Position numbers and translations under genes: made by a program
Source: RI-153 sp963721725
Lineage (GTDB): Bacteria > Chloroflexota > Anaerolineae > Caldilineales > Caldilineaceae
Length of the DNA stretch: 64,000 nt
Assembly: GCA_963721725.1 (NCBI GenBank)
Contig: CAVRLX010000018.1
Coordinates: 1 to 64,000 of the forward strand
Reading direction: 5' to 3'
The notes under the pieces: generated by a model
Databases searched by the model: none
Told to the model about the DNA's origin: nothing
Seen by the model: the letters and a program-made list of their open reading frames with translations, nothing else
Part shown: positions 9,101 to 16,500 of the stretch, piece after piece
How the letters are laid out: the number at the start of each line of letters is the position of its first letter
How positions within the stretch are numbered: the first letter of the stretch is position 1

Positions 9101-11039
9101 CAACGGTGCTGGCGACTCGCGGGTAGAGGTGAGCCTCGGCGTGATCCCCGGTGGCGGGCAAGCTCTGGTTACCTTCCACGTGCAGATTGTCGATCCTCTG
9201 CCGCCTACGGTGACCACGGTGCGTAACCAGGCGGCGGTGACGGCGGACAACGCGCCGAGCGTCACCAGCGACGACCCGGCCACCGCCGCCGCAGACGATC
9301 CCACCGTCACCTCAGTGAGCGCGGCCCCACGCATCCAGGCCAGCAAGCGTGCAGACTTGGCGCTGGATCAGAATGGCGACGGCACGGCCAACCCCGGCGA
9401 CCAGATCATCTACGCCATTGTGATTGGCAACGGGGGCAACACTACGGCCACCGGCGTCACCTTCATTGATACGCCTGATGGCAACACGCGGCTTGTGTCT
9501 GGCTCGGTGACCACCACATTGGGCACGGTGACGCGTGGCAACGATACCGGCGCCGTGGTGGTGCAGGTGGATGTGGGCGATCTGGCCCCCGGCGGGCGGG
9601 CAGTGATCCGCTTCCGGGTGACGGTGAACGATCCCGTCCCCACCGGGGTGACCACGGCAGCCAACCAGGGTATTGTCAGCGGCGGCAACTTCCCCGCCAC
9701 GCCCACCGACGACCCCGCCACAGGGGCGGTGAGCGATCCCACGCTGACACCCATCAGCCAGGGCGCGCCCGCCCCTGCGCCGCTGATCAGCAGCGTCAAA
9801 CGCGATCAATTGTTGCGGGATGCCGACGGCAGCGGCACCGTCACCGCCGGGGATACCCTGCTCTACGGCGTCACCATCCGCAACACGGGCACCGGCTCGG
9901 CCATAGACCTGGTCTATACGGACACGCCCGACGCCAACACCGTGTTGATCAACGGCACGGTGCAGACAAGTCTGGGTACGGTGATTACGGGCAACGGCGG
10001 CGGGGAGGCTACCATCCGTGTGGCGATTGGCGATCTGGCCCCCGGCGGCACAGTAAATCTCTCGTATCAGGTGCGCATCAACGATCCCCTGCCTGTCGGT
10101 GTAATCGAGATCCGCAACCAGGGCATGGTCAGTGGCAACAACATCGCCCCTGTGATGACCGATGATCCTGATTTCCCCACGATTGGTGATCCCACGAGCA
10201 CAACGGTGACGGCGGCGGCGCTGGTCCTGACCAAAGGTGTACAGACCCCCAATAACGTTGGCGTGGAGATCGGCCAGACCATAACCTATACCCTGGTGTT
10301 GCGCAACGTGGGAACCCAAGCTGTGAGCAGCGCGTTGATCACCGACGCCATCCCGGCGGGGACCAGCTTTGTGCCGGGCAGCGCGCTGCCGCCACAGAGC
10401 AGCGGCCCCGATCCACTGGTGTGGACCGTGCCCAGCTTGGCCGTGGGCGCAAGTGTCACGGTTAGCTTTGGCGTGCGCGTGGATACGGTGATCAGCGGCA
10501 CCACAGCGATTACGAATGTGGCGGCGGCGGACAGCGCACAGACACCCTCTCTAGTCAGCAACCCGGTAATCGCTCCCTATAGCCCCACCGCCGTGGAGTT
10601 ACTCAGCTTCCGGGCTGTGCCGGTTGACGTCGATGCCCTCGCCGTTGAATGGGTAACGGGCAGTGAGATCGATACCTGGGGCTTCCACCTCTGGCGCAGT
10701 GCCGACGGTCGCCGCGAAAATGCGATTCGTATCACCGCCGCGCTGATCCCGGCGCAGGGCGGACCCAGCCGCGGGGCCAGCTATCGTTTTGTGGATCGTC
10801 CACTAGTGGTGGGCGTTCGCTATGAGTACTGGCTGCAAGAGATGGAACTAGACGGGGATCGCAACGAGTATGGGCCGATTCAAGGACAGTGGGGAAGCGT
10901 GGGACCAGAGGAGGCGATCTGGCTGCACCTGCCGCTGATTTCCGGCGAGGCGATCCCGGCAGCGGAGGAAGAGGGGCCAACCGAGGAACTACCCGTGCAA
11001 GCAGAATTTCCGCTCTATCTGCCCGCCGTGGAGAGGTAG
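1..11039 (+). CDS. Giant SdrD_B/DUF11 repeat surface protein, 3' part, frameshifted
   Basis: The gene runs in from the left edge, so its start and signal peptide are not visible. In order it encodes about 23 SdrD_B/CnaB-like units of about 97 residues (to about 6640), about 8 DUF11-like units of about 145 residues (6661-10200), one shorter DUF11-like domain, and a C-terminal domain ending PLYLPAVER. Such proteins are secreted, and the repeats form stalk-like beta-sandwiches; adhesion or envelope structure is an inference. The frame breaks repeatedly (near 183, 372, 470, 760, 890, 1228, 2856, 3267, 3451, 3509, 3588, 3775, 5890, 6066, 6133, 7892 and 8620). At each break a neighbouring unit shows which base is missing or extra, so I read this as one gene with indel errors rather than several genes. 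It is followed by a terminator. Confidence 0.8.
186..1244 (+). other. Frameshift-rich SdrD_B units of giant protein 1
   Basis: About three and a half SdrD_B units are recognisable here (VSGTVYNDLNGNG, DANGGYGFIGVTPGSY and ATANFGDQQ in succession), but no frame stays correct for more than about 250 bases. The two longest readable pieces lie at about 206-372 and 895-1228. The unit period is preserved at DNA level, so this is interrupted coding sequence and not spacer. Confidence 0.6.
1245..2969 (+). CDS. Open segment of giant protein 1, about 5.5 SdrD_B units
   Basis: The true frame holds from about 1230 to about 2855. Units alternate between two subtypes: one with NLPPGSYATVQEQDPAG and VPISLPPGG, the other with VTPGxYTVxETDPAG and VPVSVPPGG. 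This gives a dimeric higher-order period of about 585 bp. Near 2856 the text reads GCGCGCC where sister units have GCGCGGCC. After this lost G the residues (APRPALAII) are out of frame, and the listed end is an artefact. The apparent start is internal. Confidence 0.6.
   Translation: MATTVTNASNGGYQFAGLPPGNYATVQEQDPVGFTSTTPNLVPISLSPGGSATANFGDQPIGTVSGTVYNDLNGNGVQDADEAGIGGVSVALLNGAGTVIASLTTDASGGYRFGNVTPGAYTVAETDPAGYTSTTANNVPVSVPPGGSATANFGNRQPGTVSGTVFNDANGNGLQDAGEMGIGGVSVSLLDGNGTVITTTTTAGNGHYQFTNLPPGSYATVQEQDPAGYTSTTPNLVPISLPPGGSATANFGDQQIGSVSGVVFNDLNGNGGQDAGEPGLGGVLVTLTSSAGTAITTTTASNGTYQFRAITPGSYTVTETDPAGYVSTTHNSVPVTVAAGGAGIANFGDQQQGTVSGTVFNDANGNGVQDPGERGLGGVTVNLLDAAGRVVGTTTTAGSGVYIFANLPPGSYAAVQEQDPAGFTSTTPNLVPISLPPGGAATANFGDQQIGSVSGTVYNDLNGNGLLDSGEPGLGGVSVTLIDNAGTVIATQLTASNGSYLFMGVTPGRYTVSETDPAGFTSTTPNSQPVTVPAGGAPRPALAIIRSAASAAWSTTISTATACTIPASRGSAAC
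2900..3352 (+). CDS. Open segment of giant protein 1, SdrD_B units
   Basis: Correct frame from about 2857 to 3265, covering one whole unit and the start of the next (VYNDLNGNGVHDPGEPGIGG to GGVLINLID). It is then lost by an indel near 3267; the real text continues in another frame to about 3450 (YLFSGVAAGSYTVSETDPAG). Confidence 0.5.
   Translation: MVYNDLNGNGVHDPGEPGIGGVLTPTDSVGKSITTTTTANGSYLFANLTPGTYTVTERDPAGFASTTNNSQSVSVPAGGAATANFGDQQIGTVSGVVFNDLNGNGVQDAGEAGLGGVLINLIDLRARRSRPPPPPTAAISSAVWRQAAIP
3462..6017 (+). CDS. Open segment of giant protein 1, about 8 SdrD_B units
   Basis: The first 45 bases are in the right frame. Three indels (near 3509, 3588 and 3775) then displace it, and from about 3780 to 5890 it is continuous and gives seven clean units. 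Units follow the pattern GTVSGVVFNDLNGNGVQDAG, GIGGV, a serine/threonine-rich strand, GGYLF, AYTVVETDPAG, STTANSVAV, then SATANFGDQQ. Near 5890 an extra base turns NAVVATTTT into NAVWRRQPP. Bases 3360-3945 closely match 5387-5975, a duplicated two-unit block. Confidence 0.65.
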   Translation: MSGVVFNDLNGDGGQDRRRSGDRRRGDYALQQCRHAGDHDHGLNGSYLFTGMLPGSIHRGGDRSQRLRHHHGQSCGGERAARRQCHGQLWRPTARHRERRGLQRPNGNGVQDAGEAGIGGVTVTLTDANGNAVGTTTTNASGGYLFASVPPGAYTVTETDPSGFTSTTANNVAVSVPAGGSATATFGDYQIGTVGGVVFNDLNGNGLQDAGEAGLSGVTVSLLDAAGAVITTTTNSSGGYFFGGVTPGAYTVVETDPAGYASTTPNSVAISVSPNGSATANFGDQQHGTVSGMVYNDLNGNGVQDAGESGIGSVSVNLLDSAGNVMTTTTTTGNGSYLFTNLPPGDYAAVQERDPAGYTSTTPNVVPIRLPPGGSATANFGDQQIGTVGGVVFNDLNGDGGQDASEAGIGGVIVTLTDANGTVVGTQSTAGNGSYLFTGIVAGSYTVIEQDPANFVSTTPNRVPVNVPAGGSAVANFGDQQIGTVGGVVFNDLNGDGVQNAGEAGIGGVSVTLLNSAGTVVSTTTAGDGNYLFANLTPGTYTVVETDPAGFVSTTANSVAVNVAAGGAATANFGDQQQGSVSGVVYTDLNGNGVQDAGEAGIGGVSVSLLDSGGAVVTTTMTTADGGYLFTSVQPGAYTVVETDPAGYTSTTPNVVPIRLSAGGSATASFGDQPVGTVSGVVFNDRNGDGVQTAGEAGIGGVVITLFNSAGTPVTTTTGLNGSYLFTGIVAGAYTVVETDPSGFVSTTANRVAVSVPPGGSATASFGDQQRGTVSGVVFNDRNGNGVQDAGEAGIGGVTVTLTDANGNAVWRRQPPTPAVAISSPACHPVRIPSRRPTRRAMPAPRPTAFR
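6082..7941 (+). CDS. Open segment of giant protein 1: last SdrD_B units and first DUF11 units
   Basis: After an indel near 6133 the frame is correct to 7892. It carries the last two SdrD_B units (ending SANFGDNAPVVGVG at about 6660), then three DUF11-like units starting VLVATKSASL, VLAAIKEASL and LSLEKRASL. This is the hand-over between the two repeat types. An extra A near 7892 (GGTAAATCAGG, against GGTAATCAGG in other units) ends the frame. Confidence 0.65.
   Translation: MWCLTTVTATACKMRARLGIGGVIVTLTDANGGVVATTRTTGDGTYSFVNVPAGAYTVRETDPAGYVSTTANSVPVNMAAGGSATANFGDQPVGSLGGVVFNDLNGNGTQEAGEPGIGGVFLTVLDSAGTVITTTTTVGNGGYLLLDLPPGTYTVVESDPVGFVSTTPNSVVVSVPAGGSGSANFGDNAPVVGVGQAVLVATKSASLRDDANNNGQADPGDRLGYTIVIRNTASQPAVNVRFTDTPDPNTTLVPGSVQNSAGTITGGNGGQPPVTVDAGTIASGSVVTITFEVTINAPLPAGVTQVANQGTVTADNAPATATDNPVTPIFQDATVTPVVTRPVLAAIKEASLLLDADGNGAVSPGDTLLYRVSIRNQGTAPATAVMVEDTPDAHTTLVTGSVIVSTGAVITGNGSGDGRVRVEISTLAPGAGATITFRVTINRPLAAGVNQIRNQGTVSSAEQPLLLTDDPGTAPVGDATLTPVVAEQQPGQPALSLEKRASLVQETTANGIAEPGETLLYQIRLHNSGSVSATGVALTDTPDANTTLVVGSVQSSLGTVITGNGGGDRSVRVDVGTIPAGGTVTVSFAVRINDPLPAGVMRVGKSGHAAQRSGQPGQR
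6661..10205 (+). repeat. Tandem array of about 8 DUF11-like units in giant protein 1
   Basis: The period is about 440 bp. Each unit starts with a K-x-x-x-L strand and a D-x-(D/N)-x-(D/N)-G-x-x-x-PGD loop, then YxVxIxNTG, DTPDxNTTLVxGSVQ, GTVxxGN, and ends with NPLPAGVTxxxNQG and SDDPDT. This matches the DUF11 (PF01345) type common in secreted proteins of Chloroflexota and other bacteria. Confidence 0.75.
7982..8809 (+). CDS. Open segment of giant protein 1, DUF11 units 4-5
   Basis: Frame correct from about 7895 to 8618. It contains the fourth unit (LISASKRSLLSGDNNGDG) and the start of the fifth (LLSLSKQDSLFADGDSNG). The frame is lost where LVVGSVQSSQ should follow NTA, near 8620. Confidence 0.6.
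   Translation: MTATPLISASKRSLLSGDNNGDGVVNPGETLTYLIEIANRGNQAGLALFVDDLLDANTRLIVGSVQASQGTVTRGNASGDTSVQADLGAIPAGTQATLSFRVTVVDPLPAGVSSVVNQAIVRGDNVPAVPSDDPATPALTDATRTPVSVTPTTTAPLLSLSKQDSLFADGDSNGVPSPGDTLRYQIIVYNGGDGAAARVIVTDTPDPNTALVIWLGAEQPGHDHHGQQRRRHPRGRGGGRHPGGGAGADQLPGDGQYTPGGGGNAGCQSSRGRGR
8628..11039 (+). CDS. C-terminal open segment of giant protein 1
   Basis: The frame is continuous to the natural stop TAG at 11037. It holds the rest of DUF11 unit 5, units 6-8 (starting VLAASKSARL, RIQASKRADL and LISSVKRDQL), a shorter DUF11-like domain from about 10215 (LVLTKGVQTPNNVGVEIGQT), and the C-terminal domain from about 10590 (VELLSFRAVP). The tail has two short motifs, IWLHLPLI and PLYLPAV, separated by a Glu-rich linker. 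Confidence 0.75.
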   Translation: MQSSQGTITTGNSAGDTRVAVAVGDIPAGGQVLISFRVTVNTPLAAGVTRVANQAVAAADNLSAPLMSDDPDTRPPGDATLTPVTAAPVLAASKSARLLLDANGDGIPNPGDTLLYRVVVGNRGNAPALNLGLTDTPDAFTTLVVGSVQSSQGTVTRGNGAGDSRVEVSLGVIPGGGQALVTFHVQIVDPLPPTVTTVRNQAAVTADNAPSVTSDDPATAAADDPTVTSVSAAPRIQASKRADLALDQNGDGTANPGDQIIYAIVIGNGGNTTATGVTFIDTPDGNTRLVSGSVTTTLGTVTRGNDTGAVVVQVDVGDLAPGGRAVIRFRVTVNDPVPTGVTTAANQGIVSGGNFPATPTDDPATGAVSDPTLTPISQGAPAPAPLISSVKRDQLLRDADGSGTVTAGDTLLYGVTIRNTGTGSAIDLVYTDTPDANTVLINGTVQTSLGTVITGNGGGEATIRVAIGDLAPGGTVNLSYQVRINDPLPVGVIEIRNQGMVSGNNIAPVMTDDPDFPTIGDPTSTTVTAAALVLTKGVQTPNNVGVEIGQTITYTLVLRNVGTQAVSSALITDAIPAGTSFVPGSALPPQSSGPDPLVWTVPSLAVGASVTVSFGVRVDTVISGTTAITNVAAADSAQTPSLVSNPVIAPYSPTAVELLSFRAVPVDVDALAVEWVTGSEIDTWGFHLWRSADGRRENAIRITAALIPAQGGPSRGASYRFVDRPLVVGVRYEYWLQEMELDGDRNEYGPIQGQWGSVGPEEAIWLHLPLISGEAIPAAEEEGPTEELPVQAEFPLYLPAVER
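10591..11036 (+). other. Conserved C-terminal domain and LP-motif tail, copy 1
   Basis: The domain begins VELLSFRAVPVDVDALAVEW, continues EIDTWGFHLWRSADG and ends before the Glu-rich tail. The same domain ends the second giant protein (about 31243-31560). Its start resembles the LPVELLSF...W.T..E...F.v.RS domain that precedes the secretion domain of many Bacteroidetes type IX cargo proteins. That likeness is from memory of the family and needs a profile search. Confidence 0.65.
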
Positions 11040-11080
11040 ATCCGTCAGCGGCTTGGTTACGTTTATTCTGACAAGGGGAT

Positions 11081-11120
11081 AAGGTGGCAAGGTGAGATCT
11101 CACCTTGCCACCTTGTCTTT
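11081..11120 (+). terminator. Rho-independent terminator after giant protein 1
   Basis: A perfect 17-bp inverted repeat (11081-11097 with 11098-11114, no loop bases as written) is followed by GTCTTTTT on the + strand. It lies 41 bases after the stop of the first giant gene and just before the end of the convergent lipoprotein gene. The T tract is on the + side only. Confidence 0.85.
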
Positions 11121-11648
11121 TTACTGCCCGTCGGGCAAGGCTGCCTCAAATGCCTCACAGACGCGCTGTTGGCTGGCCGCATAAAAGACGTAATACGTGT
11201 CGTTGTTGGCCGCATAGCTGAAGTTGCGGCTACATGGCGAAAAATCAATGGGCAAGGCACGTTGGCGGGCAGTCAATACTGCACATTGCAATAAATTTTG
11301 CGGTGTGTTATACTGTTTATTAGATGCAATCACTACCACACCCGCTGCTGCCGCATCTTGTTTGTGGACATACGCACGCCAGTTCACAATCCCCTGTTGT
11401 TGCGCACAACTACCCGCCTGCGCAATAACCTCCGCCACCACCGCCAACTGTGGCTGTGCCATGAGTAGCGTATTCAATATCTCATTCGACGAAAGCTGAT
11501 CGGTCATCTCTTCGCCCTCGTATTCGCGGTAGTCCGACAGATGGGGAAGCTGCTCTCGCGTCATGTTCTGGTTGCCCAAAGGCGACGGACAGGCCGCTAG
11601 TATTCCCATGATAAAAAAGAGCGATAGGGCGCGAATGGCAAAATGCAT
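11121..11648 (-). CDS. Small putative lipoprotein, unknown function
   Basis: 175 residues with a signal peptide ending in a lipobox (GILAAC, Cys20), so probably lipid-anchored outside the cytoplasmic membrane. The mature part has four further Cys residues (in GSCAQQ, LLQCAV, SPCSRN, RVCEAF), perhaps disulfide pairs. AGGAGG lies just before the ATG. A promoter is visible upstream. It stands alone between the two giant genes, on the opposite strand, and is less GC-rich than they are. I do not recognise the family. Confidence 0.7.
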   Translation of the reverse strand: MHFAIRALSLFFIMGILAACPSPLGNQNMTREQLPHLSDYREYEGEEMTDQLSSNEILNTLLMAQPQLAVVAEVIAQAGSCAQQQGIVNWRAYVHKQDAAAAGVVVIASNKQYNTPQNLLQCAVLTARQRALPIDFSPCSRNFSYAANNDTYYVFYAASQQRVCEAFEAALPDGQ

Positions 11649-11682
11649 AGATCCTCCTGGGGAGTAGACTTAATAGCGGTCT

Positions 11683-11711
11683 ATTATCCGGGAAAGCGTA
11701 CGATTGTACAA
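11683..11711 (-). promoter_or_regulatory. Sigma-70-like promoter of the lipoprotein gene
   Basis: On the minus strand TTGTAC (11706-11711) and GATAAT (11683-11688) are 17 bases apart, 35 bases upstream of the start codon at 11648. The rest of 11649-11911 is an AT-rich divergent spacer. It has a short direct repeat (AAGACTGAAA twice near 11780) and no obvious + strand promoter that I would defend. Confidence 0.5.
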
Positions 11712-11911
11712 ACGAGCGACAGAGAGATTCTCTTTGTATGAAGCTCATACTGTTTGTCGCGCACGCTCCTATTAAGACTGAAATAAGACTGAAAAAAACT
11801 AGCTGCTCCCCTCCAAATACCCAAAAAAAACGAATAAGAAAATCTAATACGAAGTAGGTGTCTACCCTATCACTCGTCAAATGCCCCCGCATTTCACTAA
11901 AGGAAATCTTG

Positions 11912-13510
11912 ATGTCTCTACGCCTAGAGTGCAAAATGCGCTTTTATTCGTTGGCCCGTCTGTTTATCCTCCCGCTGGTTTTGTTGGCAACTCTCCTAAC
12001 CGGTAGCCTTGCGCGTGCCAATCCGCTTCCACCTCCGCCTGGTAATAGTACAGCCTATTTGCCTGTCCATGCCCCTTCCGCCATTGGCGCTGCCATGCCC
12101 CTGGTTAACACTGCGCGTATTGACACCGCCCTGCCTGGGCAGCTTTCTAGTCGTGATTTGCAGTTAGCCGCTGCACTTCAACCTGATCTGGCGATCCAAA
12201 AAGAAGCCAACACCAATCGGGTTGCGCCAGGGAGCGATGTTGTCTTTACTATCCGTTACCAGAATGTGGGCAACGCGACGGCTACAAGTGTGGTGATCAC
12301 AGATGTAGTCCCGGCAGGCTTTACCTATGTCTCCTCGCTGCCGCTTGCTAATAGCGCGCCAGCCGTGGGATCTAATGGCACTGTGGTCTGGAATATCGCC
12401 AGCTTGGCCCCCAGTAGTGCATCGTCTGTACAGCTAACGGTAAAGGCAACCAATCCCTATACTGGCGCAAACCCAACGACGAACACTGCGACTATCACCG
12501 CGGCTGGACTGTCACCCAAATCAGACAGGTATACAATCTCCATTCAGCAAAGCGGGGAGAGTCGCTGTGAGATTTTCTATTTTAGCCGTGAGCAGGGCTA
12601 CGTAGGCAGCGCTGGGGTTGAAAAACTAGCCTATGCCGAGTTGCCCACATCGCTTGTACCAGAATTGTTTATTGTCCCCGCTACGGACTTAGGCACATCG
12701 GCTGAGATCCCGATGCAGCAATTCTACATGGACCCGCCATCCGAGGCAGCGGTAACCTTCAGTGGGGGAATGACCACAAGTTTACATATTGCCAAGGTGG
12801 TGGGGCCGAGCACACGCTTCCGGGCCTATGTTTACGACTATAACCCCACCACAGGTCAAGAAATTTTATTGGGGACTGGCGTCTTTGATGATCCGGGGAC
12901 AGCTTTGCTTGATCTCGATACGCCGATTTCTATGAACGTGGATGTGAATGGCAAGACACTGGCGGCGGGACATCGACTGTTGTGGCGGTTTACGGCCCAA
13001 AACACAGGCAATCCGCTGCTGGTCACCGCGATTACGTTTGCCTATGATGGTACTACCCGCCCCAGCCGAGTCCGCTATTGTGAAGTTCACCGTGATAATC
13101 TTGTTCTCGACAAGCAGATTTCCTCCTTGTTGGTTGAACTTGGGGATACCGTCACCTATACCATTCAATTCGCCAACTATGGTCAGCTTAATGCCACTGG
13201 CAAATCCGGGGTGACCACAGACGGTAACAGTTGTCAGATCTTTTATTTTGACCGTGAATCGGGGTATGTCGGGACAACGGCAGGGGTGCAAAATCTAGCG
13301 GAGCGAGGGTCGCCCACGGCACTTTTGCCGGCGGTGGCGACGGTGCCTGCGACTGAATTGTTGTTTGGCGCGGGCGAAGCGGAGATAGAAGATTTCTATA
13401 TGGATCCGCCCACAGAGGCGGCAATTGCCTTCAGTGGGGTGATGACCACAAGTCTGCATCTCAGCAAGGCAGCCGGGTTTGACACCGCGGTTCAGGGCGT
13501 ATGTCTATGA
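11912..13510 (+). CDS. N-terminal open segment of giant protein 2
   Basis: Signal peptide, proline-rich segment (NPLPPPPGNSTAYLP), one DUF11-like domain (about 12180-12540), the first Cys-flanked cassette (12566-13081), a short DUF11 start (DNLVLDKQISSLLVELGDT), and most of the second cassette. The frame is lost near 13487, where GACACCGCGGTTC stands for the GACGCGCGGTTC of the downstream copy, an extra base. Confidence 0.7.
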   Translation: MSLRLECKMRFYSLARLFILPLVLLATLLTGSLARANPLPPPPGNSTAYLPVHAPSAIGAAMPLVNTARIDTALPGQLSSRDLQLAAALQPDLAIQKEANTNRVAPGSDVVFTIRYQNVGNATATSVVITDVVPAGFTYVSSLPLANSAPAVGSNGTVVWNIASLAPSSASSVQLTVKATNPYTGANPTTNTATITAAGLSPKSDRYTISIQQSGESRCEIFYFSREQGYVGSAGVEKLAYAELPTSLVPELFIVPATDLGTSAEIPMQQFYMDPPSEAAVTFSGGMTTSLHIAKVVGPSTRFRAYVYDYNPTTGQEILLGTGVFDDPGTALLDLDTPISMNVDVNGKTLAAGHRLLWRFTAQNTGNPLLVTAITFAYDGTTRPSRVRYCEVHRDNLVLDKQISSLLVELGDTVTYTIQFANYGQLNATGKSGVTTDGNSCQIFYFDRESGYVGTTAGVQNLAERGSPTALLPAVATVPATELLFGAGEAEIEDFYMDPPTEAAIAFSGVMTTSLHLSKAAGFDTAVQGVCL

Positions 13511-16500
13511 CTATGATCCCATCACGGGCATATCGACCACACTGGGAATAGGCGTCTTTGATGCGTTGAGCGCTACGATTCTTGATATTGCTACGCCGAC
13601 TCCAATCAGTGTGGATCTGACTGGCAAGACGCTGACCGCCGGACATCGGCTGCGCTGGCGCTTTACGGCTCAGAACATATCGAATCTACCGGCCTCTGCC
13701 ATCACCTTGGAATACGATAGCACCATCCGTCCCAGCCGCTCGAATTATTGCGAGAAGGCGCCGGGTACAATCATCACCGATACCCTTCCCTCTGGGATTA
13801 CCTTCCAAAGCGCTACCCTCAACGGCAACCCCGTTGCACCCCTGGGCAATAGTGGGCAGTCGTATAATTTTCTGGTGAATTCTACCGATACAACCGATCC
13901 GGGGCAGGTGACCGCTGGTCAAGCGGGCGTATTGGTGGTGATTGGCACGGTCAACACAACCCAGAGTGCTGGCACTTCTTCTTTTGTCAATCAGGCCAAG
14001 CTCAACGCATCTGACACCACCTGTGAAACTTTTTACTTTAGTCGCAACTTTAAAAATGTAGGCAGCGCAGGCATCCAGAATATAGCCAGCCGAAGTTCTC
14101 CCACGGGCTTGTACCGGCGGTGGCGACGGTGCCTGCGACTGAATTGTTGTTTGGCGCGGGCGAAGCGGAGATAGAAGATTTCTATATGGATCCGCCCACA
14201 GAGGCGGCAATTGCCTTCAGTGGGGTGATGACCACAAGTCTGCATCTCAGCAAGGCAGCCGGGTTTGACGCGCGGTTCAGGGCGTATGTCTATGACTATG
14301 ATCCCATCACGGGCATATCGACCACACTGGGAATAGGCGTCTTTGATGCGTTGAGCGCTACGGTTCTTGATATTGCTACGCCGACTCCAATCAGTGTGGA
14401 TCTGACTGGCAAGACGCTGACCGCCGGACATCGGCTGCGCTGGCGCTTTACGGCTCAGAACATATCGAATCTACCGGCCTCTGCTATCACCTTGGAATAC
14501 GATAGCACCATCCGTCCCAGCCGCTCGAATTATTGTGGAGCACTCCCCGCCAGCCTGACCACGGATACGGCTGCGGCTGTTCTGGGGTTGCCGGTGTTAG
14601 AAGCGAGCAAACGGGATAGCCTGTTTACGGATGCAGACAGTGACGGCATTGCCAGCCCTGGCGACACACTTCTTTATACAGTAACTCTCCAGAACACGGG
14701 CAACAGTGCGGCGTCGGGTGTTATCTTCAATGACAGCCCCGACAGCAACACAGCCCTGGTCATCGGCTCAGTGCAGACCAGCGTAGGTACTGTTACCACC
14801 GGCAACGGCGCAGGCCATACAACCGTCGCCGCTAACATCGGCACAATTCCTGGGGGCGGACAAGTGTCCATCACCTTCCGGGTGAGAATCCGCAATCCCC
14901 TTCCTGCCGGTGTCACCCAAATCTCCAACCAAGGCACGGTGAACAGCAACGAACTACCGGCTGTCCCCACCGACGACCCGGACACCGGCACAGTCGGTGA
15001 CCAGACCGCCACACCGGTTAGCGCAACAGCCGCACCCCAGATCACCAAACAGTCCAGTCTAGTGCAGGATGCCGACGGCAACGGCGTCGTTTCGCCCGGT
15101 GATACCCTGCGCTACAATCTGCGTCTGGTCAACACTGGCACGGCCACCACAGCCAACGTCCTCTTCAGCGACACACCCGACGCCAACACCACCCTTGTCG
15201 TGGGCAGTGTTCTCACCGATCGGGGCACGGTCACCACGGGCAACAGCGCAGGCAACACAACCGTCGCTATTGCTGTGGGCAATGTCGAGCCTGGTGATGT
15301 GGTGCTTATCTCCTTCGACGTAACCGTCAATATCGGTCTGGTGGCGGGCACGGTTCTCTCCAACCAGGGACAGATCACCTATGACAGCAACGGTGACGGC
15401 ACAAATGACAGCACCCAGCCCACAGATGGCGACACCACCCAGCCCGGCAATCAGCCTACTACCAATCCCATTGGCGGCTCGCCCGAAGGTGTGGCAATCA
15501 AATCGGTCAGCGATGTCAACGGCGGCAATCTGGAGCCAGGCGATACCCTGGAATATACGATTGTCCTCAGGAATACCAGTGGTTTCGATGCGCCGGGTCT
15601 GGTCTTTGAAGACCCCATCCCAGCCCACACGGTCTATCTGGCGGGCAGCGTCTCCTCCCCGGCAGCCAGCACCGTCGTCTCGACGACGCCGACTCTGCGC
15701 ATTACCGGCATCAACGTGCCCGCCCGTAGCCAAGTCATCGTGACCTTTCGCGTGCAGGTCAACAATCCCCTGCCCGCCGGTGTAACCTTGATCAGCAACC
15801 AGGGCCGGGTCTTCTTCGACAGCAATGGCGACGGCATCAACGACAGCAGCCAAACCACCGACGGTAATACCGTAGCCCCAGGCAACCAGCCCACCCTTAT
15901 CCCCATCACTGCGGGGCCAAACTTCAGCCAAACGACGAAGACGGTGGCTCTATCTACCGATGCTGATGGCAATGGCGTCGTCTCGCCGGGAGACACTGTG
16001 CGCTACACCGTGCGCATCCCCAACACAGGCAACCAAGATAGCCTGGGCGCGGTCTTCCTGCTCGATACCATCCCAGCCAACACAACCTATGTGGGGGGCA
16101 GCGCCACGGCAGACCGGGGCACGGCCAGCTTTAACACGGGCAGCAACCGGGTGGAGTGGAATGGCGATGTGCCAGCGGGCACACTTGTCACAGTCACCTT
16201 TGATGTGACAATTAACACAGGCATTCAGTCCGGTACGGTGATCTCTAACCAGGGCGCACTGCGCTATGACACAGATGGCGATGGCACTCCCGACACCACG
16301 GAACTGACCGACAGCGACACCAGCGCGCCCGGCGATCAGCCGACAACCCTGGCTGTGGGCGGTTCGCCTGAAGGCGTGGCGCGCAAGACGGCCACGGATG
16401 TTAACGGCGGCACGTTGCAGCCAGGAGATGTGCTGAGCTACACCGTCGTCCTCCAGAACACCAGCGGTTTCAACATCGTCGGGATGGAGTTCATCGACAG

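Larger units (their letters stand above)
12566..14536 (+). repeat. Three copies of an unrecognised Cys-flanked cassette
   Basis: Copies lie at 12566-13081, 13232-13751 and 14022-14536, about 172 residues each. Each opens with C-(E/Q)-x-FYF-(S/D)-R and closes with PSR-x-x-Y-C. Shared inner motifs are FYMDPPxEAA, FSGxMTTSLHxxK, RFRAYVYDY and GHRLxWRFTAQN. The Cys at each end may form a disulfide closing the domain. I do not recognise it as a named family; a carbohydrate-binding-like beta sandwich is a guess. Confidence 0.65.

Noticed and set aside
1..10205. CRISPR-like regular repetition
   Set aside because: Periods of about 290 and 440 bp are coding units without unique short spacers; protein periodicity explains them fully.
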